Source of the DNA: DASQDT01 sp036380435
GTDB taxonomy: Bacteria; Acidobacteriota; Blastocatellia; Pyrinomonadales; Pyrinomonadaceae
Assembly: GCA_036380435.1 (NCBI GenBank)
Contig: DASVES010000147.1
Location: 1-8,630 of the forward strand
DNA: 8,630 nucleotides
Direction of reading: 5' to 3'
Shown: positions 1 through 6,108 of the stretch, piece after piece
Position numbering within the stretch: position 1 is the stretch's first letter
Layout: every line of letters begins with the position of its first letter
Position numbers and translations under genes: made by a program
The notes under the pieces: model-generated
What the model saw: the letters and a program-made list of their open reading frames with translations, nothing else
What the model was told of the DNA's origin: nothing
Databases searched by the model: none

Positions 1-1
1 G

Positions 2-193
2 GTCTACGACGTGACGGGCGCGGGCGACACCGTCATCGCCACGCTCGCCGCCGCCTTGTCGGCCGGGGCCACACTGGTCGAGGCGGCGATGCTCGCCAAC
101 CACGCCGCCGGCATCGTCGTCGGCAAGCTCGGCACGGCCACGGCGACGGCCGACGAGCTGCTGTCTTCGATTAAATCCGACGGGCAGGTTTGA
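2..193 (+). CDS. rfaE1: D-glycero-beta-D-manno-heptose-7-phosphate kinase, C-terminal end (PfkB family)
   Basis: Only the last 63 codons are in the window; the gene begins upstream. The peptide has the PfkB signature 2 motif DVTGAGDTV at its start, which forms the anion hole and carries the catalytic aspartate (GAGD) of ribokinase-fold sugar kinases. The following segment ANHAAGIVVGKLGTATAT closely resembles, from memory, the same region of the HldE/RfaE kinase domain, which phosphorylates D-glycero-D-manno-heptose 7-phosphate at C1 on the way to ADP-heptose for LPS core. The protein ends about where the E. coli kinase domain ends, so no cytidylyltransferase domain is fused here and this would be a stand-alone kinase (HldA/RfaE1 type). 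Its TGA overlaps the TTG start of the next gene, suggesting an operon. Another PfkB sugar kinase is possible but less likely because of the GKLGT segment. Confidence 0.8.
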   Translation, partial: VYDVTGAGDTVIATLAAALSAGATLVEAAMLANHAAGIVVGKLGTATATADELLSSIKSDGQV

Positions 194-891
194 GCATCAA
201 ACGCTTTAAGCTGTCGATGAAGAGACCGTGGAGATCAAGTTTGTCGTTCGCCCTGTGCGTCGCCCTCGCGGCGGTGCTTGGTGCTTGTCAGGCGTGCGGG
301 GGTGAGCCGGCACAAGCGACGCCCGTTGTAACGCCGACATCCCAGGCCGGCGCGGTGGCGGTCAACGGCGAGCGCGGCGCGACGCAGGCGGACGAAGCCT
401 TAAACAGTAAGCCGCTCAAGCTCCCGCTGTCGCGGCCGAAGGTCGTGGTCGAGAAGTCCGCGCGCCGTCTGTCGCTCTACTCGGGCGGCGAGGTCGTGCG
501 CTCGTTCCGCATCGGGCTGGGCGAAAAGCCCGAGGGCGACAAGGTGCGCGAGGGCGACCGGCGCACGCCGGAGGGCACTTACTACGTCTGCGTGAAGAAC
601 GCGCAGAGCGCCTTCTATCTCTCGCTCGGCATCAACTACCCGAACGCGGAGGACGCCGAGCGCGGCCTGCGCGATGGGCTAATCACCCGCGCGCAGTATC
701 GAAAGATCGTGCGCGCCGCGAAGAGGAACGCGACGCCGCCCTGGAACACGACCCTCGGCGGCGAGATTTTCATCCACGGCGGCGGCTCGCAGAGCGACTG
801 GACGTGGGGCTGCGTCGCCCTCGAAAACGCACACGTCAAAGAGTTGTTCGACTCGCTGCCGCTCGGCACTCCCGTCCACATCGAACCATGA
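190..891 (+). CDS. L,D-transpeptidase (YkuD domain) lipoprotein
   Basis: 233 residues from the TTG at 190, which overlaps the stop of the kinase gene; an ATG at 217 (224 residues) is an equally possible start, and neither has a convincing ribosome binding site. A basic N-terminus and hydrophobic stretch (about residues 15-32) end in a lipobox-like L30-G-A-C33, so the protein is probably a lipoprotein facing the periplasm. A low-complexity linker follows to about residue 80. The YkuD catalytic domain spans about 84-232, with the motif I-H196-G-G-G and then T205-W-G-C208; His196 and Cys208 are the expected catalytic pair. The family forms 3-3 cross-links in peptidoglycan or attaches lipoproteins to it, using tetrapeptide donors; which of these this enzyme does cannot be told. 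The stop overlaps the ATG of the carboxypeptidase gene (ATGA), implying translational coupling. Confidence 0.85.
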   Translation: MSIKRFKLSMKRPWRSSLSFALCVALAAVLGACQACGGEPAQATPVVTPTSQAGAVAVNGERGATQADEALNSKPLKLPLSRPKVVVEKSARRLSLYSGGEVVRSFRIGLGEKPEGDKVREGDRRTPEGTYYVCVKNAQSAFYLSLGINYPNAEDAERGLRDGLITRAQYRKIVRAAKRNATPPWNTTLGGEIFIHGGGSQSDWTWGCVALENAHVKELFDSLPLGTPVHIEP

Positions 892-2681
892 CAAGCAAGG
901 GAAACGTCATCCGCCATATGCCACTTCAAAAGCTTCTCTCGACACGGCTCTCAACTCTCCTGCTGACCTTCGCGCTCCTCTCGGGCGCGTCCCTGCCCGC
1001 CGCCTCGGCACAGGCCACTCAGCGCGCCCGCCGCGCCGTCACCGCGCCGCCCGCGACGCCGACGCCCTCGCCGACGCCTTCGCGCAACGCGCCCGCGCCC
1101 GCCTCCGTCACCCCGACGGCGGAGCAAAAGCCGACGCCGCTGCCCGAAGCGTCGCCGACGCCCACCCCGACGACTGCGCCCGCGAGCGTCCGCGCCGCGC
1201 CGCGCACCCTCGAAGAGCTGCGCGCGCGCATCCGGGAGCTTTCGCAGCAGCCCGCGCTGGCCTCTTCGCGCCTCGCCGTCAAGGTCGCCTCGCTGGAGAC
1301 GGGGCGCGTGCTCTATGAGGAGGAGGCGAACAAGTGGATGCAGCCGGCCTCGAACATGAAGCTCTACACGGTCGCCGCCGCGCTCGACCGCCTCGGCCCC
1401 GACTACCGCTTCGCAACTTCCGTCTACGCCCCCGCGCGCCCCGACCTCGCGGGCGCCGTCCGCGGCGACCTCACCATCTACGGCCGCGGCGACCCGACCT
1501 ACGCCACGCGCTTCAACACGCCCGCCGCGCCCGCCGGCACGACGGGTGCGCCCGTCGCCGCCGTGCAACCGGCCGACTACTACAAAGCGATTGACGAGCT
1601 GGCCGCGCGCGTCGTCGCCTCGGGCGTCCGTCGCGTCGAGGGCGATCTGGTCGGCGACGAGAGTTATTTCACGGGCGGCGCGCTCCCGGCCGGGTGGGAG
1701 TGGGACGACCTTCAGTGGTACTACGGGGCCGAGGTGAGCGCGCTCACTATTAACGACAACGCGGTCGATCTGAACATCCGACCGGGCGCGCGCGAGGGCG
1801 ACCCGCTCCGCATCTCCGTCGGCCCCGCCACACAGCTCGTCACCGTCATCGACCGCACGCGCACTGCCGCGCGCGGCACGCGCCGCGACCTCACCGTGCG
1901 CCGCGCGCTCGACGAAGACGTCATCGAGGTCTCGGGCACGATGCCTCTGGACGACCGCCCGTACACGGGGGCCGTCGCCGTCACGCGCCCGGCGCTGCTG
2001 TTCGCGTCGATGCTGCGCGAGTCGCTGGAGCGGCAGGGCGTGCAGGTCACGGGGCGCACGCGGACGATGGACGCGCGCGCGCGCGCGGCTTCTCCGCTTC
2101 AGGTCTCTTCGCTCGTCGAGCTGGCCGTCAGGCAGTCGCCGCCGCTCTCCCTCATCGCCGCGCAGACGATGAAGCCCAGCCAGAACCTCTACACCGAGTT
2201 GACCCTGCGCGCGCTCGGCAAGGCCACGGCCACCGAAGCGAAGCTGGCGGAGGACGAGGCCGGCATCAAGGCCGTCAAAGACTTCATCGAGCGCGCGGGC
2301 GTAGGCCGCGACAAGCTCGTGATGCTTGACGGCTCCGGCCTCTCTCGCGCCAATCTCGTCACGGCCGACTCGACGCTCCAACTGCTCATTCACATGAGCC
2401 GGCACCGTCACGCCGCCGTCTTCCGCGAGGCGCTGCCCGTCGCCGGCATCGACGGCACGCTCCGCAACCGCATGAAAACGACGTTGGCCGTTGGCAACGT
2501 GCGCGCTAAGACGGGCACGCTGGGGACGGCCACCACGCTGTCGGGCTACGTCCTGAGCGCGGGCGGCGAGCAGCTCGCGTTTTCCATCATGGTCAACAAC
2601 CCCCCGCGCGAGGCGGACGCGCGCTCTCTCTTCACCGAGCCGGTCGCCGTCCTGCTCGCCTCCTTCACCGGCCACTCATGA
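888..2681 (+). CDS. dacB: D-alanyl-D-alanine carboxypeptidase/endopeptidase, PBP4 (peptidase S13) family
   Basis: 597 residues from the ATG at 888, which overlaps the previous stop as ATGA; an in-frame ATG at 918 would give a more typical signal peptide starting MPLQKLLS. The open frame extends to 804, but that part lies inside the upstream gene and is not used. A Sec signal (hydrophobic core about residues 18-35, probable cleavage after A-S-A at 41) is followed by a proline/threonine-rich linker (about 52-100). The S13 domain holds all three penicillin-binding motifs: S155-N-M-K158 (nucleophile serine and lysine), S431-Q-N433, and K541-T-G543. The family removes the terminal D-Ala or cleaves D-Ala-mDAP cross-links in the periplasm. 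The product, tetrapeptide stems, is the donor for the L,D-transpeptidase encoded just upstream. The length exceeds E. coli PBP4 (477), mostly from the N-terminal linker. Confidence 0.92.
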   Translation: MTSKGNVIRHMPLQKLLSTRLSTLLLTFALLSGASLPAASAQATQRARRAVTAPPATPTPSPTPSRNAPAPASVTPTAEQKPTPLPEASPTPTPTTAPASVRAAPRTLEELRARIRELSQQPALASSRLAVKVASLETGRVLYEEEANKWMQPASNMKLYTVAAALDRLGPDYRFATSVYAPARPDLAGAVRGDLTIYGRGDPTYATRFNTPAAPAGTTGAPVAAVQPADYYKAIDELAARVVASGVRRVEGDLVGDESYFTGGALPAGWEWDDLQWYYGAEVSALTINDNAVDLNIRPGAREGDPLRISVGPATQLVTVIDRTRTAARGTRRDLTVRRALDEDVIEVSGTMPLDDRPYTGAVAVTRPALLFASMLRESLERQGVQVTGRTRTMDARARAASPLQVSSLVELAVRQSPPLSLIAAQTMKPSQNLYTELTLRALGKATATEAKLAEDEAGIKAVKDFIERAGVGRDKLVMLDGSGLSRANLVTADSTLQLLIHMSRHRHAAVFREALPVAGIDGTLRNRMKTTLAVGNVRAKTGTLGTATTLSGYVLSAGGEQLAFSIMVNNPPREADARSLFTEPVAVLLASFTGHS

Positions 2682-2683
2682 GA

Positions 2684-2793
2684 GTTCAAAGTTCAAAGTT
2701 CAAAGTTCAAAGCGCGCGGGGGCGGCCGTTGACTTTCAACTCTGAACCTTGAACTATGATTTAAACTTTGAACTTTGAACTTTGAACTTTGAA
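2684..2793. repeat. Inverted repeat made of tandem heptamers (GTTCAAA)4 / (TTTGAAC)4
   Basis: Four perfect copies of GTTCAAA fill 2684-2711, starting two bases after the dacB stop. Four perfect copies of the complement CTTTGAA fill 2766-2793. The arms form a 28-bp perfect inverted repeat (2684-2711 against 2767-2794) around a 55-bp loop. The right side continues inward as four decayed heptamers in register (CTTTCAA, CTCTGAA, CCTTGAA, CTATGAT at 2733-2760), then a 5-base remnant. So the right array was once about nine units long and its inner part is older. Nothing codes here. Being between dacB and dapF, the RNA hairpin may act as a transcription barrier or mRNA stabiliser; that is inference. 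Confidence 0.9.
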
Positions 2794-2804
2794 CTCCTGA
2801 GTTG

Positions 2805-3722
2805 ATGCGCTTCGCCAAATTCCACGGCTACGGCAACGACTACATCGTCTTCGAGGCGAGGGAACTATCAGCGGCGGCCGGCTGGTCGAACGACTTCGTG
2901 CGGATCGGCGAGGTCGGCCCCTTCGGCGACTTCGTGCGCCGCGTCTGCCACCGGCACTACGGGGCGGGGGCCGACGGCGTCGCTGTCGTCGAACCGGCCG
3001 ACAGTGGCAGCGTGGCCGACTTCCGCCTGCGAATCTTCAACGCCGACGGCACAGAGGCCGCCATGTCCGGCAACGGCTCCCGCTGCGCCGCCGCCTACCT
3101 CCATCACCTGAAGCTCTGGACGGCCGACGAGCTGCGCCTGACCACCCGCGCCGGCGTCAAACGCTACACCTTGCGCGGACGCCCCGGTCCCGGCCGCTAC
3201 CTCTTCGAGGCCGAAATCGGCCGCCCCCTCTTCGACCCTGCCTCCATCCCCTTCGCCGCCCCCGCCGCCGCAGGGCCGCTCCCCGAGGTGCGCGATTTCC
3301 CGCTCTCCCTACCCACCGGCGAGACGGTCGCCGTCACGGCCCTCCAGATGTGCAATCCCAACTGCTGCGTCTTCGTCGATGACTTCGACGCGGCGGACTG
3401 GCGGCGCACGGGGAGCCTCATCGAGCCGCATCCGCAATTCCCCGAGAAGACCAACGTGGAGTTCGTCCGCGTCCTCGGCCCCGGCGAGATCGAGGTGCGC
3501 GTCTGGGAGCGCGGCGTCGGCGAGACACTTTCCTCGGGGACGGGCGCCTCGGCCGCGGCCGTCGCCTCGGCCCACACGGGCCGCACGGGCCGGCGCGTCC
3601 GCGTCCACATGCCCGGCGGCGCCCTCGAAGTCTTCTGGCGCGACGACGGCGAGGTGCTCCTCACGGGCACCGCCGAGGCCGTCTACAGCGGGGAGTGGTT
3701 GAAGGGAAGGGATGAGGGATGA
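2805..3722 (+). CDS. dapF: Diaminopimelate epimerase homologue with both catalytic cysteines replaced by serine
   Basis: 305 residues from the ATG at 2805 (MRFAKFHGYGNDYIVF, the canonical DapF N-terminus); the TTG just before is rejected. There is no Shine-Dalgarno sequence, because the upstream bases belong to the heptamer repeat. DapF converts LL- to meso-diaminopimelate for lysine and peptidoglycan. Fold and substrate-binding elements are present: G-N11-D, FN79ADG, GNGSR, CN184P, TN217VEF, WE235-R236-GVGET and GTG. In known DapF the two acid/base cysteines lie in CGNG and ACGTG. Here they are Ser88 (A-M-S-G-N-G, TCC at 3066) and Ser244 (L-S-S-G-T-G, TCG at 3534). The enzyme may be slow, may use serine, or may have another substrate. 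The last codons (G-R-D-E-G) and the stop lie inside the flanking repeat, which seems to have rewritten the C-terminus. The E. coli enzyme is 274 residues. Confidence 0.85.
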   Translation: MRFAKFHGYGNDYIVFEARELSAAAGWSNDFVRIGEVGPFGDFVRRVCHRHYGAGADGVAVVEPADSGSVADFRLRIFNADGTEAAMSGNGSRCAAAYLHHLKLWTADELRLTTRAGVKRYTLRGRPGPGRYLFEAEIGRPLFDPASIPFAAPAAAGPLPEVRDFPLSLPTGETVAVTALQMCNPNCCVFVDDFDAADWRRTGSLIEPHPQFPEKTNVEFVRVLGPGEIEVRVWERGVGETLSSGTGASAAAVASAHTGRTGRRVRVHMPGGALEVFWRDDGEVLLTGTAEAVYSGEWLKGRDEG

Positions 3723-3860
3723 GGGCGGAGGGATGAATGAAGTAAGCAGTGAGCAGTGAGCAGTAAGCAGTCAAGGCCGGTCGAGCGTTCTGACTGCTCA
3801 CTGCTCACTGCTTACTGCTTACTCCCTTTCATCCCTCATCCTTCCGCCCTCATCCCTTCC
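3704..3860. repeat. Long composite inverted repeat: GGGATGA-type outer arms and AGTRAGC heptamer inner arms
   Basis: The inner left arm holds AGTAAGC, AGTGAGC, AGTGAGC, AGTAAGC and a partial AGTCA (3741-3773). The inner right arm is the complement: TGACT, GCTCACT twice, GCTTACT twice (3791-3823). The 33-base arms pair with only two mismatched positions around a 17-base loop, both from the A/G unit variation. Outside them, GGGATGAGG-like units (3704-3740) face CCTCATCCC-like units (3824-3860) with a few indels, giving a nearly continuous hairpin with arms of about 70 bases. The left end overlaps the last codons of dapF. The open frame across this element (3756-3950) is a by-product of the repeat. 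The role is unknown; it has the same architecture as the element before dapF, with a different 7-bp unit. Confidence 0.9.
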
Positions 3861-3905
3861 TCATCGGCTGGACTCCTGTCACGAATTTGTGTTAGCCTTT
3901 TCACG

Positions 3906-3947
3906 AACAAGCGAACCTCGCAAGGGTGTTCGCTTGTTTCTCTTTTG
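3906..3947 (+). terminator. Rho-independent terminator or attenuator hairpin
   Basis: AACAAGCGAAC (3906-3916) and GTTCGCTTGTT (3928-3938) form a perfect 11-bp stem with an 11-base loop, followed by a T-rich tail (TTCTCTTTT). It could end dapF transcription. If transcription of the next gene starts before it, it would act as an attenuator in that gene's leader. Confidence 0.7.
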
Positions 3948-3949
3948 TA

Positions 3950-4104
3950 GACCCTCCTTTCAGCGCAACGCATGGGGAGAAGGTTTCCCACTCCGGCTGA
4001 CGCCTCGCACTCCTTGAGCCGGAGACCGAAGGGCGAGACCCGCGAAGGGCCGCGCCCCCGACGGGGCACTGAAAGTTTGACTATCGGACAGGAGAACCGA
4101 AACG
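3950..4104 (+). promoter_or_regulatory. Structured, GC-rich leader upstream of the 3D-domain gene, with ribosome binding site
   Basis: About 155 bases without a gene. Visible stems are TGGGGA/TTTCCCA (3973-3990, one G-U pair), CTCCGGCT/AGCCGGAG (3991-3998 with 4017-4024), and GCCCC/GGGGC closed by a four-base loop (4054-4067). A clear ribosome binding site AGGAGA (4090-4095) lies about 9 bases before the ATG at 4105. I compared the region by eye with the c-di-AMP (ydaO) riboswitch, which often precedes wall-lytic genes, and did not find its conserved blocks. No good promoter hexamers are visible. A cis-regulatory RNA is possible but unproven. Confidence 0.4.
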
Positions 4105-4710
4105 ATGAGTAAATCCCTTCTGGGTGGAGGCGCCGCCACGGCGGTCGCGCTCCTCTCAGCTTCCATGCTCTTTTACACGCAGACATCAATCGCGGAACCC
4201 CTCGCTTCGACGATCCAAGGGCAGCAGACGCAGCAAAAAACCGCCGCCCACAGCTTACGGGAGGAATCGACCCCGGCAGCCGACCCGGCCGAGGCTCCGA
4301 ACGCAGTCGCCTCGGAAATGGTGTCAGGGATAGCCGGCCCGGCCGCCAAAACGCCGGAGAGGTTGACCGGCACGACCGCCGCCGTCGCCAGTCCCGCGCA
4401 AGCCTACACCGCCACGGCCTACAGCCTCCGCGGCCGTACCGCGAGCGGGCGGGGCGTCTCCCGCGGCCTCATCGCCGCCGACCGCAGGGTCTTGCCGCTC
4501 GGCACGCGAGTCCGTCTCGACGCCGGCTCCTACAGCGGCGAGTATCTGGTGGCGGACACGGGCGGGCTGGTGCGCGGGCGCAAGATCGACATCTGGATGC
4601 CGAGCACGAGTGAGGCCATGCGCTTCGGCCGACGGACGGTGAAGTTGACCGTCCTCACCTACGGCGGAAGACGCTCAACGCCGCAGCCCCGCTCTCTGAT
4701 TCGCAAGTAA
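4105..4710 (+). CDS. Secreted 3D-domain protein, probable cell-wall lytic/remodelling enzyme
   Basis: 201 residues; the ATG at 4105 follows a good ribosome binding site (AGGAGA at 4090). Residues 1-30 read as a signal peptide or anchor (K3, hydrophobic 10-24, S-I-A at 28-30). A low-complexity Ala/Pro/Thr linker runs to about 97. The C-terminal 3D domain (about 100-186) starts Y-T-A-T-A-Y-S and has the three family aspartates: A-A-D126 followed by VLPLGT, V-A-D151-T-G-G, and K-I-D162-I-W. The domain is a double-psi beta-barrel shared with the MltA C-terminus, YocH/YabE and Rpf-type proteins, and is tied to peptidoglycan cleavage or binding; the aspartates are thought to be catalytic. It acts outside the cytoplasmic membrane. 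It stands alone between two terminators, so it is probably a single-gene unit with its own leader. Substrate bond unknown. Confidence 0.82.
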   Translation: MSKSLLGGGAATAVALLSASMLFYTQTSIAEPLASTIQGQQTQQKTAAHSLREESTPAADPAEAPNAVASEMVSGIAGPAAKTPERLTGTTAAVASPAQAYTATAYSLRGRTASGRGVSRGLIAADRRVLPLGTRVRLDAGSYSGEYLVADTGGLVRGRKIDIWMPSTSEAMRFGRRTVKLTVLTYGGRRSTPQPRSLIRK

Positions 4711-4752
4711 GACACGTTTGACGGGGCACGTCCGCGTCGCCCGGTTCCTGAG

Positions 4753-4784
4753 GAGGCCGCTGAATTCAGCGGCCTCTTCGCTTT
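4753..4784 (+). terminator. Palindromic rho-independent terminator of the 3D-domain gene
   Basis: A perfect 24-base palindrome occupies 4753-4776 (arms GAGGCCGCTGAA and TTCAGCGGCCTC), followed by TTCGCTTTT. It lies 42 bases after the stop of the 3D-domain gene and before the asparaginase promoter region. Confidence 0.85.
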
Positions 4785-4798
4785 TCCGGGGGAGGGGA

Positions 4799-4828
4799 TT
4801 GATGTTCGGACGCCGACGCGGTTAAGAT
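4799..4828 (+). promoter_or_regulatory. Candidate sigma-70 type promoter of the asparaginase gene
   Basis: TTGATG (4799-4804) and TAAGAT (4823-4828), 18 bases apart, each match four of six consensus positions. A start near 4835 would leave almost no leader for an ATG at 4844, but about 33 bases for the GTG at 4868 that has a ribosome binding site. Confidence 0.4.
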
Positions 4829-4867
4829 GCCTGCCACTTTCACATGAGCACAAACGGAGAAACGCGT

Positions 4868-5905
4868 GTGCCCCGTGCGGCGCCGCTCGTCGAGGTCTGG
4901 AGGGGTTCGCTCGTGGAGTCGCGTCACCGCGGCCACGCGGCGGCCGTGGACGGCGAGGGGCGTCTGGTGGCCTCTCTCGGAGAGCCGGAGACGGTCACGT
5001 ACATGCGCTCCTCCGCGAAGATGCATCAGGCGATTCCGCTCATCGTCTCGGGCGCGGCCGAACGCTTTGAGTTCACCGACCGGGAGATCGCCATCGTCTG
5101 CGGCTCGCACAGCGGCCAGGACATCCACGCCGAAACGGTCGCCGGGATGCTCCGCAAGACGGGTCTCGACGAGTCGGCCCTCCGTTGCGGCACGCATGAG
5201 CCTTTCGACCAGCAGACCGCGCGCGAGCTGCGCGAGCGGCATGAGACGCCCGGCGTCCTGCGGAACAACTGTTCGGGCAAGCACGCCGGCATGCTCGCGC
5301 TCGCCACACACCTCGGCGCCCCCGTCGAATCCTACGAGCGCCCCGAACACCCTGTACAGCGGGCCATGCTCGAAACGGTCTCGCGTTTCTCGGGCGTCGC
5401 GGCCGGGGAGATTCCGCTCGGCACGGACGGCTGCGGCGTCCCCGTCTTCGGCCTGAGCGTGCGCTCGATGGCGCACATGTTCGCGCGCCTCGTCGCCCCG
5501 CCCCGCGACTTCGACGCGAAGACGGGCGACGCCTGCGCCCGAATCGTCCGCGCCGCGACGACCCACCCGGAGATGGTCGGCGGGACGCGCGAGCGCTTCG
5601 ACACGGGCGTCATGGAGGCCGCGCGGGGCCGGCTCGTCTCGAAGGTGGGGGCCGAGGGCGTCTACGCGGCGGGCGTCCTGCCGTGCGACGAGTGGCCGCG
5701 TGGGCTGGGACTGGCCTTCAAGATCGATGACGGCGAAGACCGGCGCGCACGCCCCACGGTCGCGGTGGAAATCCTGCGACAACTCGGCGTCCTCGTCGGC
5801 GAGGCGCTCGACGCGGCCGCGCCCTACGCGAGCTTCCCCATCCGCAACCACCGAGGCGACACCGTCGGCATAGTCCGAGCGGTTTTGACGTTGGAGCGGA
5901 CATGA
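4868..5905 (+). CDS. L-asparaginase, Rhizobium etli (ReAV, PF06089) type
   Basis: 345 residues from the GTG at 4868. I prefer this to the in-frame ATG at 4844 (353 residues) because GGAGA (4856-4860) sits 7 bases before the GTG, while the ATG has no ribosome binding site. The family hydrolyses L-asparagine to aspartate and ammonia in the cytoplasm and is unrelated to E. coli AnsA/AnsB. Motifs, numbered from the GTG: R-S-S48-A-K51 (catalytic Ser-Lys pair), C135-S-G-K138-H-A-G-M, and D187-G-C189-G-V-P. The two cysteines plus Lys138 are the zinc ligands I recall from the R. etli structure. Another conserved lysine lies in S-K259-V-G-A-E-G-V. Residue numbers from this start coincide with those of the R. 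etli enzyme up to Cys189, a weak extra argument for it. The additional cysteine recalled near residue 249 of ReAV appears to be Asp245 (R-F-D-T) here. It has no signal peptide. Confidence 0.9.
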   Translation: MPRAAPLVEVWRGSLVESRHRGHAAAVDGEGRLVASLGEPETVTYMRSSAKMHQAIPLIVSGAAERFEFTDREIAIVCGSHSGQDIHAETVAGMLRKTGLDESALRCGTHEPFDQQTARELRERHETPGVLRNNCSGKHAGMLALATHLGAPVESYERPEHPVQRAMLETVSRFSGVAAGEIPLGTDGCGVPVFGLSVRSMAHMFARLVAPPRDFDAKTGDACARIVRAATTHPEMVGGTRERFDTGVMEAARGRLVSKVGAEGVYAAGVLPCDEWPRGLGLAFKIDDGEDRRARPTVAVEILRQLGVLVGEALDAAAPYASFPIRNHRGDTVGIVRAVLTLERT

Positions 5906-6108
5906 GTTTTTAATTCTTACGGGTAAATGAATTCCGGCGTACCGCAATAATTCAAGCGTACGATTGGATTAGTACCAGAGTCGTACAATTTGAATTAACT
6001 GACGAGGATGAGCGAATAAAGTCGCGTTCTGTGTTGAGAGCGGAAAATTGCCGGTTTTCCCGCGAAATTAAACGGGTCTGGGCTGGAATCGAAGCCATGC
6101 GGGTCTGG
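5906..6108. other. AT-richer intergenic region upstream of the sigma-54 promoter, with repeated motifs
   Basis: No gene is visible. Three related motifs occur: AATTCCGGCGTACC (5930), AATTCAAGCGTACGA (5949) and an inverted copy TCGTACAATTTGAATT (5981-5996). The last two form a large imperfect inverted repeat with a 17-base spacer and no T-tract. Further down, GGAAAA (6042-6047) and TTTTCC (6055-6060) form an inverted repeat with a 7-base spacer, centred about 84 bases before the predicted sigma-54 start. That is the usual distance for an enhancer-binding-protein site. The region is clearly less GC-rich than the genes around it. Confidence 0.5.

Noticed and set aside
2072..2087. (CG)8 tract within dacB as a phase-variation site
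   Set aside because: Ordinary for Arg-Ala codons in a gene this GC-rich, and the reading frame is intact; no sign of a switch.
951..2675. Long minus-strand open frame of 574 codons opposite dacB
   Set aside because: Its translation is almost all Arg, Gly, Ala and Asp, the usual antisense shadow of a GC-rich gene, and the plus strand encodes an intact PBP4 with all catalytic motifs.
3756..3950. 64-codon open frame in the dapF downstream repeat
   Set aside because: It is a translation of the inverted heptamer repeat and the terminator hairpin, with no ribosome binding site.
3950..4104. c-di-AMP (ydaO) riboswitch before the 3D-domain gene
   Set aside because: The conserved GGGGTGAAT and CCGTCAGCTAACC-like blocks are not present by eye; only general structure potential is seen.
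4766..5947. Minus-strand open frame opposite the asparaginase
   Set aside because: Low-complexity Arg/Ala/Asp-rich translation, no domain, and it covers a conserved enzyme on the other strand.
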